Part shown: positions 44,290 through 54,256 of the stretch, piece after piece | Numbering within the stretch: the stretch's first letter is position 1 | Layout of the letters: every line of letters begins with the position of its first letter | NCBI GenBank assembly: GCA_022828595.1 | Contig: JAKGHH010000001.1 | Location: 210,317,848 to 210,381,847 of the forward strand | DNA from: Nelumbo lutea | Lineage: Eukaryota; Streptophyta; Magnoliopsida; Proteales; Nelumbonaceae | Length of the DNA stretch: 64,000 bases | Direction: 5' to 3' | The notes under the pieces: generated by a model | What the model saw: only the letters and a program-made list of their open reading frames with translations | Databases searched by the model: none | What the model was told of the DNA's origin: nothing | Program-made: the position numbers and the translations under genes

Positions 44290-44825
44290 GATCGTCAAAC
44301 TGGAGAAAGGACTACGAGTCACTCCCAAAAGTCCAAGGACTAAAGTGCCGAACTGATAAAAGGCCTCAGCACTACGATAAGTACCAATCGCCTCCTCAGC
44401 ATGGACATACAAGTCCCAATCGCCTCTTCGGCATGGGCAAAACCAAGGGTAAGGAGAGCGGACTGTAGGTCGCTCCCAAAGCCTAAGGGTTAAAGTTCCG
44501 AGCTAACAAAACACCTCGACACTTCATAAGTCCCAGTCGCCTCCTCGGCATGGGCAAACATGATCTAATCACCTCTTCGGCATGGGTAACTCATTTCATG
44601 CCTAAGGAATAGACAGCTCGGGTATAAACTACGATGTCTAGCCCACCTCGGCATACAATGAAAAAGTTGAACCCCAGCAAAGGGACAACTAACATCACCA
44701 AGTAGCCCACACGTAGATAGGTCGGGTAGATACCCTACAATGTCCATGCACCTCGGGTACATCATGCGAAGTTACCCATATTTGTAGTCCAGCTCGGTAG
44801 CTCGACAGTTCGAGGTAACCTATAC
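44290..44825 (+). repeat. Tat spacer units, third block, and non-coding spacer
   Basis: Diverged spacer units start at about 44311 and 44461. From 44570 to 44825 the text ('agctcgggtataaactac', 'gtagcccacacgtag', 'acagttcgaggtaac') parallels 9290-9480 of element 1. This is the common non-coding region between integrase and the antisense ORF in both elements. Confidence 0.75.
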
Positions 44826-44985
44826 TTATTTGGTTAGTTCTCCAGTTAGAGAATTATTTGCACTTAGAACATTTGGCAAAAAAGTGTATTTCATTAATGT
44901 AAGGTGCTCATTACAAAAGAAAAAAGAAAGGAGAAAATTCTCTACTCTAAGTCGAGCTCGTTGTCCCAGGATATACAAGGAAAGC

Positions 44986-46917
44986 TTAGTGCTCTTCGCC
45001 TTTACACGAGGCCTCAGCAGGAGGATCAACCCTTTCATCATCACCGGCCTCTCCAATGTCAAGTAGCTCATTGTCAGTCTCTGCCTCAAAGTCTGGGTCT
45101 TCGGGGGCTTCGATGGCCATTTCATTCATAACCCTCGAGGTGGTGATAGCGCTCAAATCAAGCTGCGGGAACTCGCGCCTAGTCAGCCACCTGCAGAGCT
45201 TGAAGCCCTTGCAGTAGCCTTCCGTCCCAACTATGATTAGCTCTCCTTGGAACTCCTTCGAGCTCTTGTACTCTTTGACGGCCTTTGCTTTGGATTCTTC
45301 CACCGCCTGAAGAAGTACCTCGGTTCATTCCTTGACATGGGCCTCAAGATTCTCCACCTCTCGCTTCAGCGTGCCTTCTCAGACATTAATAATGACATAA
45401 GCTCCTTCTGAGCCCGGGCATCGTTCTTCAGCTGGTTGATCTCATTATGGGCTAGACTCAACTCGGTGTGAGCTTCGCGAGACGAGGACTTAGCCGCTAG
45501 AGCCCGCTTTAAATGTAGCTCGGACTGGTACGTCAGAGCATGCATGGCGGAGTTCACCTACCAAGAGAACCATAGTTAGTACCAGAAAAGTCTTAAGCAT
45601 GAAATTGAAGAAGTCAAGACAGAACTTACCACCATGCAATGAGTAGCCGCTCAAGCTCCGAGCTGAGCGACCAACAGATCGGCCCAGCTAGCGACCACTT
45701 GGGCATACACCATGCTTTTGCTCTTGAGAAGGTTATATTTCAGAGTCAAGATGCTCCGAACTGCTTCCTCACTGCCCGAAGATGCGGCGGTTGCAAAAGC
45801 GGGCTCCGAAGATGCCTCCTCGGGCACACGAGGAGAGGAGGCCTTCCCAGGTTCCTCCTTGATCAGATCGATCATTGGAGGTTGCGTAATGGAGGGCTGT
45901 TCGGACTCAGGCACGATAGCTTGCGGTGACTCGACGCAAGTTCTTTTGGCAGCTCGCTTCTTCTTCCCCTTCATCCGACCAAGGAGTTGATCTGCAACGA
46001 GCTTCATGGGAGCTGCAGCAAAAGCATAACATCAACAACATTATCAGAAATAAAGGAAAAACTCAAACAGATACGACCTACCAGGACTCAGGCCAACCTA
46101 CGCAAGCTTGTCTTCAACCACGTAGTCCGCAAAGTTAAGGCTGAGCTCTGCCCAAGATTGGAGCGCTTCCCTTGTTTTCAGGTCCAGTCTAACATCGGGA
46201 CCCTGAATAGCCACCCTGGGTTGGGAAGGGCCATCCCTCAGTGTTTCGGACCATGAAGTAACCCCTCTTCCAGGCCGAGACCCTATTTGGGAGCTTGCGC
46301 AAAAGCTTGTAGCTCGGACGAGGAGATAGGTAATAGGTCCACCTATGCTCGGGAAGGACACAGGAGGCATTCTTCTTGATGGACAGAATCGAAGAGAAAA
46401 TATCAAGGTCAAGGGGCAGGTAATAGTCATGAAAAAGCGAAGTGGTCCCTACTACGTTGCGGGTTGAGTTCGGGTGCAGTTGGTCTATAGTAATGTTGAA
46501 AAGCTTCAAGACTTCTATAATCAAGGGGTGCAACGGAAGACGAAGACCAACTACGAGCTGCTCCTCGAAAATCACGATCTCGTTGTGATCATGCTCCCAA
46601 GGGAAGTTGCCTAGCGGAAGACTATAAATGAAGTCGTTCGGGAGATTGTACCGAGCTATTAAGGCCTAGAGCCTGTCCATCGTCATTGTCGATGGGTCGA
46701 AGTTGTCTGGCACCCGACCTTGGTGCAAGGTGGATGCCAGGTTACCAGAGGCCTCTCGTGCCTCCCGAAGTGGCTGTGCCTCAGGAGGGAAACTGACCAT
46801 TTCCAGACCCGAAGTAGCTTCAGTATGACTATCAACCTGGGCCGAGGCACCCACCTCAGCCTCATCTAGAAGACTATCAAAATTGAAACTAGACATGAAA
46901 AAGACAAACTGAATCAA
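44986..46917 (-). pseudogene. Antisense ORF of Tat element 2
   Basis: On the minus strand the first exon starts at about 46893 (MSSFNFDSLLDEAEVG), meets a TAG after MTMDRL (46670), and goes on with NFPWEHDHNEIVIFEE, GLRLPLHPLIIEVL, TIDQLHPNSTRNVVG and YYLSPRP; a frameshift near 46220 follows. A first likely intron is 46081-46013 (GTAGGT to CAG, 69 nt). Exon 2 includes GRMKGKKKRAAKR and an acidic, Ser-rich stretch and ends with SWADLL. The second intron is 45629-45558 (GTAAGT to TAG, 72 nt). Exon 3 has a coiled-coil block (SELHLKRALAA, LSLAHNEINQLKNDA), and ends with an acidic tail at 44986. As in element 1 a TGA sits 7-10 codons before the second intron. The family's function is unknown. Confidence 0.8.
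45558..45629 (-). other. Candidate spliceosomal intron in antisense ORF, element 2
   Basis: On the minus strand GGTAAGT is the donor and TTGGTAG the acceptor, 72 nt. It lies at the same place as the 76-nt intron of element 1 and is flanked by the same exon text. Confidence 0.7.
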
Positions 46918-47300
46918 AGAGAAGAGCTAGGGAAGACTCATCAAGGAGAAAGACCGAACCGAAAAGGAACACCGAACAAGAAGACCCGAGCTAAGGAGCT
47001 TGAACGCGACCTCAGACCGAAGGCTAATGAACTTATGACGAAGAAAATGAGTCTTGGGTCCCCCTATTTATATCCATTGTACCGAGAATCAACGGTTGAG
47101 ATCAAAGCGATCTGACAGCTCCTAAGAAAACCGGTTGCGCGACGTTTGCACGTAAACCAAACGTGACATTGATTATCCTTGGTTGAGCTGAGTAGCTGAA
47201 CTGGTCTGACCAATGATTCATCTGACAAAGTGGCCTAGACCTCGAGTCAAATCCACTTGTCACTTCATGAACTCCCCGCACCAGGTCTGGACCCCTAGCT

Positions 47301-47318
47301 CAGGGAGTGGGGGGCAAT
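47301..47318 (+). other. Polypurine tract of element 2
   Basis: 'cagggagtggggggcaat' lies directly before the 3' LTR, nearly the same as in element 1. Confidence 0.75.
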
Positions 47319-48001
47319 TGATGAAGGGTGATTTGGCCCGACTTCGTAACAGGGGGACACATGGACGCGACCTGACTAATAGATGACAGTTCAGCATGAC
47401 AAGCCCGTGGTAGAACAATCTTGGGTACCCATCTACCCTGGGCTAAAGTGACCTCGAGACAAGGTCACCCCGAAATGAGATTGCCTCGGTACCAGATTGC
47501 AACAAGAACACCTCGATGCCAAGGCACTTCGACACTCAGTCCAGTTCGGGACTTAAAGGTGCCTACTTGGGGATACCGACGTGCCACTGTGAGGATCTCG
47601 AAAATCCCTCCAACGGTTCCCAGACTTCACGGGATCACACGGCGTAACAGCTAGTGTTTTCTCCCCCGACTGGTTCGGGCAAACTCGATAAACCCTATCA
47701 GTTGGCAGCACTATCTCCCAACTTACGCGGAAATGGATCTCATCTTGACGAGGATCCCGGAACCACTCCGTGAAACCCGTGAGGACTCCATTATATAAAG
47801 GCTCCACCCCCTAGGGGTATAAGGTATGCGTGATTTTCCTGCTCTCAAGCTCTCTACTTTCTAAAGCAATTTCAGCTCGCTACTAGCCTACTAACTTAAA
47901 CATCAGAGTGACCTCGTCGGGTTAGCACCCCGGGTTCAGTCCGCCGTCCATCTGGAAGCCAGATCACCTCCAGCTGGGAGCAGCTAGATCATGCTACATC
48001 A
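47319..48001 (+). repeat. 3' LTR of element 2
   Basis: It begins TGATGAAGGGTGATTTGG and ends GCTACATCA, followed by the ggtac duplication. A TATATAAAGG box is at about 47793-47802. It shares the start, the TATA region and 'actaactta.acatcagagtgacctcg' with the 5' LTR, but the upstream half is different and lacks the minisatellite. Confidence 0.85.
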
Positions 48002-48255
48002 GGTACCATTGTTGTTTCTACTTGAACATTTTAGGTTGATCAATACAAATTGTCATAAAACCCTTATTTAAGGCCATTTATAGTTGAACAGGCTGATCGT
48101 GGATGTCAAATTGAAGTTTTTTGCTGCAAGGGTTAAGGTCTAGTCATTCTAGCTAAAGTGACTCTCATATGTGATGGATGTGATAATATATATCTCTCAT
48201 CAATTTGTATTGATCAACCCAAAAATGTTTCAGTAGAAATAGCAATGATACCCGT
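48002..48255. mobile_element. Foldback MITE that received element 2
   Basis: The left arm (ggtaccattgttgtttctac, then ttttaggttgatcaatac) is repeated inverted at 48200-48253 (tgatcaacccaaaaatg, then agtagaaatagcaatgatacc). Arms are about 50 bp. The left end continues, across the element 2 insertion, into 'catgttt' at 39591-39597. The family is not clear. Confidence 0.7.
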
Positions 48256-48755
48256 TAGTGTCGATTGTATAGGGGCAGTTTGGTCCTTTATTTATATTTG
48301 GTGTGAGGTGTAATGTTTAAGTTGAGTGACCTGTCCCATACTTAAGTAAGGGTATAACAATCATTCTGTTTTATTATAGAAAACTATAAATACAAACCTG
48401 ATCGACTAGAGAGATTGATTTTCTCTCGTTCGAACCAGTCTTTTCTTCTCCCTTCTATCTCCTTTAATCTCTTTCTACTGTTGTTCTTAATCGAATACTA
48501 GTGCAGATCTGAACTTTATCAATACCGAACAAACAATCGTAATCATCAGGTGGACTGCACGCATAGTGTAGCTCCTCCTAATATGGCTTTGTAGATCATC
48601 CTTTGCTTGTTCACAGCAAATTGCCCAAACTTGTTTAGGATGAAAGTGTAATTGTTTCAAGAACCAAACGGAAAGCCAAAGGCTTCTAAGTAAACTTTAA
48701 ATTGACATCTAAGCCAAAGGGTTCCAACTACATATGCCTTGGACCATATCTCATA
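48256..48755. other. Non-coding stretch
   Basis: No gene seen. A CT-rich part lies at 48415-48480. Confidence 0.4.
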
Positions 48756-49058
48756 GGCCCCGTTTGGTTCATAGGAATAGGGGTTTAGAATTGGAATCGG
48801 AATGGGCTATTCCAATTCCAACTTTTTGGTTGGGTAGAATTGGAATCCCATTCCCATTCCTGCTGGAATGGCATTCCCCCGTTTGAGGGAATGGCCATTC
48901 CCTACCCCTCCCTTGGAATGAAATCCCATTCCTGCGTATTCTAATTCTCATTACCATTCTTATATGAACCAAACAGATTATAAGAATAGACCATTCTGAT
49001 TCTGATTCCAAAAGATTTCCATTCCAATTCCGATTCCAACGGCAAACCAAATGGACCC
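48756..49058. mobile_element. PIF/Harbinger-like MITE
   Basis: It begins GGCCCCGTTTGGTTCATAGG and ends with the inverted partner AAACCAAATGGACCC; about 14 bp of ends match with two differences. The body is built of GGAATnGGAAT-type repeats on both strands. It is flanked by ata and tta, near the TWA target of PIF/Harbinger. No coding frame. Confidence 0.65.
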
Positions 49059-49147
49059 TTAGAACTTCAGTGACTAGAGTACACTAATCCACTCTGAATG
49101 TCGAAAAGCATGCTTTTGGAGGATGAGTGCATTTTGAAGATATCAAC

Positions 49148-49315
49148 GAGTCCGGATCTCCTGTCCACATCTACCCACATAACATCACAGTCATACATGG
49201 AGAACATCTCATCCTCTTGCATGGTATTATGCAGGAGGAGATGTTTCCAATTCACGGGGATAATGTATTGTGGGTAGATGTGGGCATAGTTCTCGTGGGC
49301 AGGTGATCCGGAGTC
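49148..49315. mobile_element. Foldback MITE, Mutator-like, copy 3
   Basis: Ends GAGTCCGGATCTCCTG and GGTGATCCGGAGTC are inverted partners, and the arms continue inward with 'ccacatctacccaca' and 'tgtgggtagatgtggg', then 'gagaacatctcatcctc' against 'gaggagatgtttcc'. It is 168 bp and nearly one hairpin. No 9-bp duplication can be read, so its borders may be decayed. Confidence 0.75.
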
Positions 49316-49495
49316 CATTGATGTATGGTGAATGGGCCTTCAAGGGCTTCTCAATGCATCAACTATTTCTGACAGGGAACTTCAGCCGTCACTAGGCATT
49401 ATTAACTTATTGTTATAGTCTTATAGATGGTCCATTGGCAGGCTCAGGCGGGGTTTTTTCCTAAATATGTTTTTATTTTATTTTATTTATTTAAC

Positions 49496-49558
49496 TGAGT
49501 AACTCAGGTGGTACGTTGGATGATTTGTCCCAGCGGAGAAGCGGCTTTGAGTCCCGCT
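49496..49558 (+). other. tRNA-like stretch, possible SINE head
   Basis: 'gtaactcaggtggtacg' resembles a tRNA A box and 'cggctttgagtcccgc' a B box, about 33 bp apart. Two or three consensus positions are wrong in each, and no tRNA fold can be completed, so it is not a working tRNA gene. It could be the head of a decayed tRNA-derived SINE. No 3' end or target duplication is visible. Confidence 0.3.
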
Positions 49559-49734
49559 ATCATCATATTTGAAAGAAAAAAGAATTACATATGAACCTTC
49601 GAGTCTCCGAACGATACGTATCAACCGATACAGGCTGATACGCATGGATACTTTGAACCTTGGGTCCGAGTGGTTGGTTTATCAATAGTTAAACAGACGA
49701 CTTGGATAGTGACTGGATATCATAAAGAATAAAG

Positions 49735-51640
49735 ATACTGTTATAGATGGGCCCTTTCTGGGCCTATGCAAGGCGTTTTCCAAAGGCTTAAACAAAACAT
49801 TTGTTCATTGTGTTATGTTTTGGGTAGGATATTTTGGCCTTATACATAAATAGATGGGCCCCCGATGGGCCCAACACGAATTTCAGACTAAGTTCACTAG
49901 ATATTTATCAATAGATGGGTACTTGAGTGCATATGCTTTTTGGGGGGATTGGGCTATTATTTTAGGCTTATACATAAATAGATGGGCACTTAAGTGCATA
50001 TCTTTTTCTTTTGGGCCTGCGCTAACTTGGCTTTTATATAGAATAGATACATAGGCCCTACGTGGGCCAAAGGCAGGCTTATTTGTCAAAACCATGAATT
50101 TTAAACTGGCATCACTATACATTCCTCAAAATATGGGCCCTTGGTGGGCTGCATCAAGCTGTTTTGGCAAAGCCTAAACAAAAATAAAACGAACATGGGG
50201 CATCACTGGCCTTCATAGTTATTGTTATACATGGACCTTGGGGTACCCAACCAGGCTATTTTCGAAAGGGTTAAAATAGCAAAATTATTAAGCATGTTTT
50301 TACTTTTTTTGGCTGGGCTATTTTAGTCTTATTAATAAATTGATGGGCCCTTGGTGGGCCCAATATGGCTACTTTGTCAAGCGTTAAATAGGGCACTTGG
50401 GTGGTGACTTGGGATCATAAAGTTATTATTATAGATGGGCCGTTGCCAGGCCTGTCAGGATGTTTTCTAAAGCCTTAAATAAAACATTTGTTCAGTATGT
50501 ATGTTTTTTCTTGGGTAGCATATTCTGGCCTTATTCATAAATAGATGGGCCCCTTCTGGGCCCAACCAAGCTACTCTGTGAGGTTTTAAAAATCACTTAG
50601 GTTATGTTTGGTTTGAAAGAAAAGGTAGAGAAAGGAAGGAAAAGATAGAGAAATTAATATAAGGTTTGTATTAAAGAAATATTAAGTGTATATATTAATA
50701 TAACGTTTTAGCTATGTTTGGTTTGTAAAGATTTCCTTACCTTTTTCTTTCTTTACCTACATTTTCTTTCAAACCAAACATAACCTTAAAGAAACATTAA
50801 GTGTATATATATTTTTCTTGGGTAGCATATTTTTGGCTTATTTATAAACAGAGATAGGCTTTTTTGGCCGAGGAGGGTCGTTTTGGGCTGATACATAAAT
50901 AGATGGGCACTTAAAATCCTTTATTTTTTGGCTAGGCTAATTTAGGTAATACATAGATGCATAGGCCCTACGTGGGCCAAAGGCAGCCTGATCTGTCAAA
51001 CCCACGAGTTTCAAACTGCAAACACTATATATTCCTCAAAACACGGGCCCTTTGTGGGCCCCATTAAGCTGTTCTGGAAAAGCCTAAGCAAACATCAAGT
51101 GCATTTTTTTCATTGGCCTGACCTATTTTGGACTTATTTATAAATAGATGGACCCTCAGTGGGCTCTCGATCTCTTGTCCACGCCTACCCACAATGCACC
51201 ACCCCCCATGAATTGGGAATATTTCCTCCTGTATCTATGTAGAGGATGAGATGTTCTCCATGTGTGACTGCGATAAATATGAGCAAAATTTTTGTGGGCA
51301 AGAGATCCGAACTCCCCTCAATGGGCCTAGGGACAGTGATTTTGGCCAGTCTATTTTGCCAAGGCTTAAACAAACAGTCAAACACTAGGCGAAATACCAA
51401 AAAAAAAAACAAAACAAAAACAAAATGGGCCCTTCCTAGACCAAGCAAGGGTGATTTGTTAAGGATTAATGATTTTCTTAACTTCTTTCTTCCCGAGAGG
51501 GTTAAGCCCTGACTGACACCTTCTTAAACCTAATGTTGAAGGCATACAACATGCCGAGTGCATGGGCCTCCACTAACTTACCAGCCCGTCTTCAAAGATT
51601 TGTCAAATTGGGATGATCATCTTTGGCCTTATTCATAAAT
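49735..51640. repeat. Diverged array of 'atagatgggccc...gggccc' units
   Basis: The phrase 'ttatncataaatagatgggccc' followed by a second GGGCCC/GGGCC within 10-20 bp recurs at about 49735, 49847, 49968, 50328, 50425, 50530, 50889, 51126 and 51631. A longer block (50049-50190, with 'cataggccctacgtgggccaaaggcag' and 'cattcctcaaaa') recurs at 50955-51095. Another (49735-49840) recurs at 50421-50525. So there is a higher-order arrangement of 0.7-0.9 kb. Units are diverged. The MITE at 51162 sits in it. I know no family name. Confidence 0.75.
51162..51314. mobile_element. Foldback MITE, Mutator-like, copy 4
   Basis: Arms 'ctctcgatctcttgtccac' and 'gtgggcaagagatccgaac' are inverted partners and go on inward ('ctacccacaatg', 'gaatatttcctcct' against 'aggatgagatgttctcc'). 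Flanks ccctcagtg (51153-51161) and ccctcaatg (51315-51323) match at eight of nine positions, again a 9-bp duplication. It inserted in a unit of the GGGCC array. Confidence 0.75.
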
Positions 51641-51649
51641 AGATTTATT

Positions 51650-52175
51650 TAGGGATGACAATTTCTATCCTATCTGGTGGGAATTCGCCCCTACTTGCCT
51701 CGACGGGGTGGTTTTTTTTTTGTTTGAAGGACGGGTTTTGGGTAGGGGTAGGGTATTAGGCTAAATCCAATCCTCTCCAACCCGCATATTGTTGGAAAGT
51801 ATATAATTTATATATTAGGTATTGAATTTAGCGATATTTTGAATTTTATGTGAAGTATAATTGATAGCTTGTGTGTTTTTTAAATGTCTTAATCAAATAA
51901 TTGGAAATTTTGTTATGTTGTTTGTGCTATTTTATTTATTTTTTGCTTATATATAACAAGAAATAATAGAAAGTTATATACAGGCTCTAAATCCAATCCC
52001 CCTATCCTTGAATGCGTGGAGGATAGGGTCTGGGCGGGTTTTGCATTTTCATGTGTGGGGATGGTTTGGATTCTCAAAATCCAACCCACTATGGGTTTTG
52101 AGGTAGGTACAAGTTGAAAGGTTTAGGAAGGTAGATAGGGTTTAGAATTTACAAAACCCGCCTCATTGCCATTCG
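51650..52175. mobile_element. hAT-like non-autonomous element, third copy
   Basis: It starts TAGGGATGACAATTTCTA and ends CTCATTGCCATTCGTG, degraded forms of the ends at 2245 and 2793. The body aligns to 2245-2793 over its full length ('ggtattaggctaaa', 'catattgttggaaagtatataa', 'atgtcttaatcaaataattg', 'ccttgaatgcgtgga'). No clear target duplication is left. Confidence 0.75.
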
Positions 52176-52727
52176 TGTTCTTGTTATGGGTTGTTCTATT
52201 GCTTTACTTTTTTTTTCCTTTCATCCCTTGGCTTGCCTTATTCTTGGTCTAGTCTTTGATAAATTACTATTAAGGCCTCATTCATTTTTCAAATCTTGAG
52301 GGGGAGGGGGGGTTGTCAATGGGATTTTGGTCATCATTGACCTAGATACCTATGCTTCAAATTTTTATTTTGTTGACTGCAGTACAAATGAAGTAAATTA
52401 AGACATGAAGCAGAATAAAGTAAAACCTAAAACAAAGTCAAACAAGAATTTGCTTTTTTTTTTTTTTTCATTTGTACTCCCATGCATTTGTACTAGTGCA
52501 AATAAAATTGCATTGCCACCAAACACAACCTAAGTAAATGTGCAAAACCAATTTTGAACAAAACCCTATATGGTGAATAGGAATGTTGGGTCCAACAAAA
52601 TTACCAGAAATAAAGAGAAAAATAGCTATTTTTATGGTGAAAGAAAAAAATAGGTACTAAACTAGGGCTATCTTTATTACAAAACTGGGGCTTTGTAATA
52701 TGGCAATAGTGGCCCATTCAAGTTTTA
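52176..52727. other. Non-coding stretch with a MITE remnant
   Basis: The right border of a MITE of the 53062-53324 type is seen at 52480-52531 ('tttgtactagtgcaaataaaattgcattgcc'). Its left end is not visible. A T run is at 52455-52468. No gene. Confidence 0.5.
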
Positions 52728-53324
52728 GGCTCAGTTTGGAAAGAATATAAATGCAAATATGTACAATATAAATACATACAAAATAATACAAAATATAAGG
52801 TTTGTATTCTACATATTAAGCTCAGTTTGGAAGGAGTACAAATACAAATATATGCAATATAAATACATACAAAATAATACAAAACACAAAACTTTGCACT
52901 CACATATTTGTATTTGTACTCCTTTCAAACGGAGCCTTAGGCTCAATTTGGAAGGAGTATAAATGCAAATATGTAGAGTGCAAAACCTTATATTTTGTAT
53001 TATTTTATATATACTTGCACTGTACATATTTTCATTTGTACTCGTTCCAAACTGAGTCTTAGGCTGTGTTTGGTTTCAGTGTAAATTTATTTGCATCGAT
53101 GCAAAACTATGACAATGCAAATGTTTTGGGTGTAAATTTTGATTTATTTTTGTTTTGAATTTTACCTTACTTTGTGGTTGCAATAAAAATAAAGTAAAAT
53201 AAGACTTAAAGAAAAATCAAGTAAAATCCAAAACAAAATTAAAACGAATTTTATATTTTTTTCATTTGTATTCTCATACATTTGTACTAGTGCAAATAAA
53301 ATTGCACTGCAACCAAACACAGCC
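52728..53324. mobile_element. Head-to-tail cluster of PIF/Harbinger-like MITEs
   Basis: Three complete MITEs abut each other: 52820-52936, 52940-53058 and 53062-53324. Each starts GGCTCAGTTTGGA or GGCTGTGTTTGG and ends in the inverted form (CAAACGGAGCC, CAAACTGAGTC, CAAACACAGCC), and each pair is parted by just TTA, the target site of PIF/Harbinger. A truncated copy lies at 52728-52817, also after TTA. The last is of another subfamily, related to the remnant at 52480. Confidence 0.8.
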
Positions 53325-53940
53325 TTGGGAACAACCAAAGCCGAGCTAAACGCAAATAAAGCTCTGTTTTGCGTTTGGATTGAACTGTTACAAAAAAGTT
53401 GCTCATGTTGAGTTAGTTGAGTACCCATGTGTGTTCCGGATAAGTTACCCGGGGTAAAGTTTTATTACAATGGTTTGGGTTTCCGGCTTTTCACCAAACA
53501 CAACTTGTCATCTTCCATTTCTGTATGGGGCCCAGGCCCAACTCAGAATATCAGAAGCCACGTCCTGAAAGCAATCCCAAACGGACACTAAAATCGGGAC
53601 AAATAATCCAGACCCAGACCTTTATAATTGGGAAAGTTTGTTTTAGGTTTGTGGGGCCTACATGGCCATAATTTCATAAAAAGAATGAAGTGCGTGATTA
53701 GTTGGCAGGAATCTTACCACGTCAGAAGTTAATAGGAAACTTGCCACGTCAGCGAGTTAATTTGGGTTGCCAGCTCGTGGAGAACTCTCCGTCTCTATCT
53801 ACCAAACCGTTTTCCGGAACGAGGCGAGACATATCCATGCAGCCAAACAAGACCCTTAAAAAACCACTCGTGAGAAACTGCTCAGTCTGCACGTACGCAT
53901 TTGAGAGGGAGAAAATAGAGGGCTTTTGGAACGACATTTT
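53325..53940. other. Upstream region of the DCP5 gene
   Basis: No further gene seen. It likely holds the DCP5 promoter and leader start. A 'ccacgtcagaagttaa' phrase occurs twice in related form (53717 and 53743: 'ttgccacgtcagcgagttaa'). Confidence 0.45.
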
Positions 53941-54076
53941 CTTACCTGAAATTTAACGGAGAACTTCAGACAGAAGGAAGAATAAAGGTGCTCGACGAGA
54001 GACACAGAGATAGAGAGATAACGCGATAAAAGAGAAAAGCTCTCTGCAACTAAAACCGAAAGAATCAAAAAGGAAA

Positions 54077-54085
54077 AAACCCTAA
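54077..54085 (+). promoter_or_regulatory. Telo-box in the DCP5 leader
   Basis: AAACCCTAA lies 39 bp before the start codon. This box is common near transcription starts of plant genes for ribosomal proteins and RNA metabolism. A regulatory effect on this gene is only inferred. Confidence 0.5.
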
Positions 54086-54123
54086 TCATCGAAGAAGGAT
54101 TTTAATCGATCGTACGTAGATTC

Positions 54124-54256
54124 ATGGCGGAACAGGGAACTTCGGCCGATTCATACATTGGTAGCCTCATCAGCTTGACATCCAAGTATGAGATTCGCTA
54201 CGAGGGCGTTCTCTACAGCATTAACACCGAAGAGTCCACCATAGGATTACAGAATG
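54124..54256 (+). CDS. DCP5: DCP5 (LSM14/RAP55 family) exon 1
   Basis: The frame starts [20 protein letters not shown] and goes on with [10 protein letters not shown] and [11 protein letters not shown], the start of the LSm-like domain of LSM14/RAP55 proteins; in plants this is DECAPPING 5. DCP5 works in cytoplasmic P-bodies, where it helps mRNA decapping and holds translation down. The exon gives 44 codons plus one base and ends at AATG|GTACGT, a normal donor. The next exon at 61128 completes the split Val codon and continues the same domain, which fixes the junction. The Met at 54124 is the natural start: it is the first in frame after a purine-rich leader and the domain begins at once. The protein in the family is about 570-620 residues, with FDF and RGG regions; those exons lie beyond this window. 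Confidence 0.95.

Larger units (their letters stand above)
39603..48001 (+). mobile_element. Second Tat-type Ty3-gypsy element (element 2) with nested insertion
   Basis: Both ends are fixed by a perfect 5-bp target duplication, ggtac at 39598-39602 and 48002-48006. Removing the insert joins 'catgttt' to 'ggtaccattgttgtttctac', the left end of a foldback MITE whose right end is at 48200-48253. Order: 5' LTR 39603-40574, primer-binding site 40575, a short internal stretch without gag, spacer repeats, a nested LTR element (41283-43629), more spacer repeats, an integrase C-terminal fragment (about 43990-44280), more spacer, the antisense ORF, a polypurine tract and the 3' LTR 47319-48001. Gag, protease, RT and most of integrase are absent. 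The two LTRs are only distantly alike, which is unusual. Confidence 0.85.
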
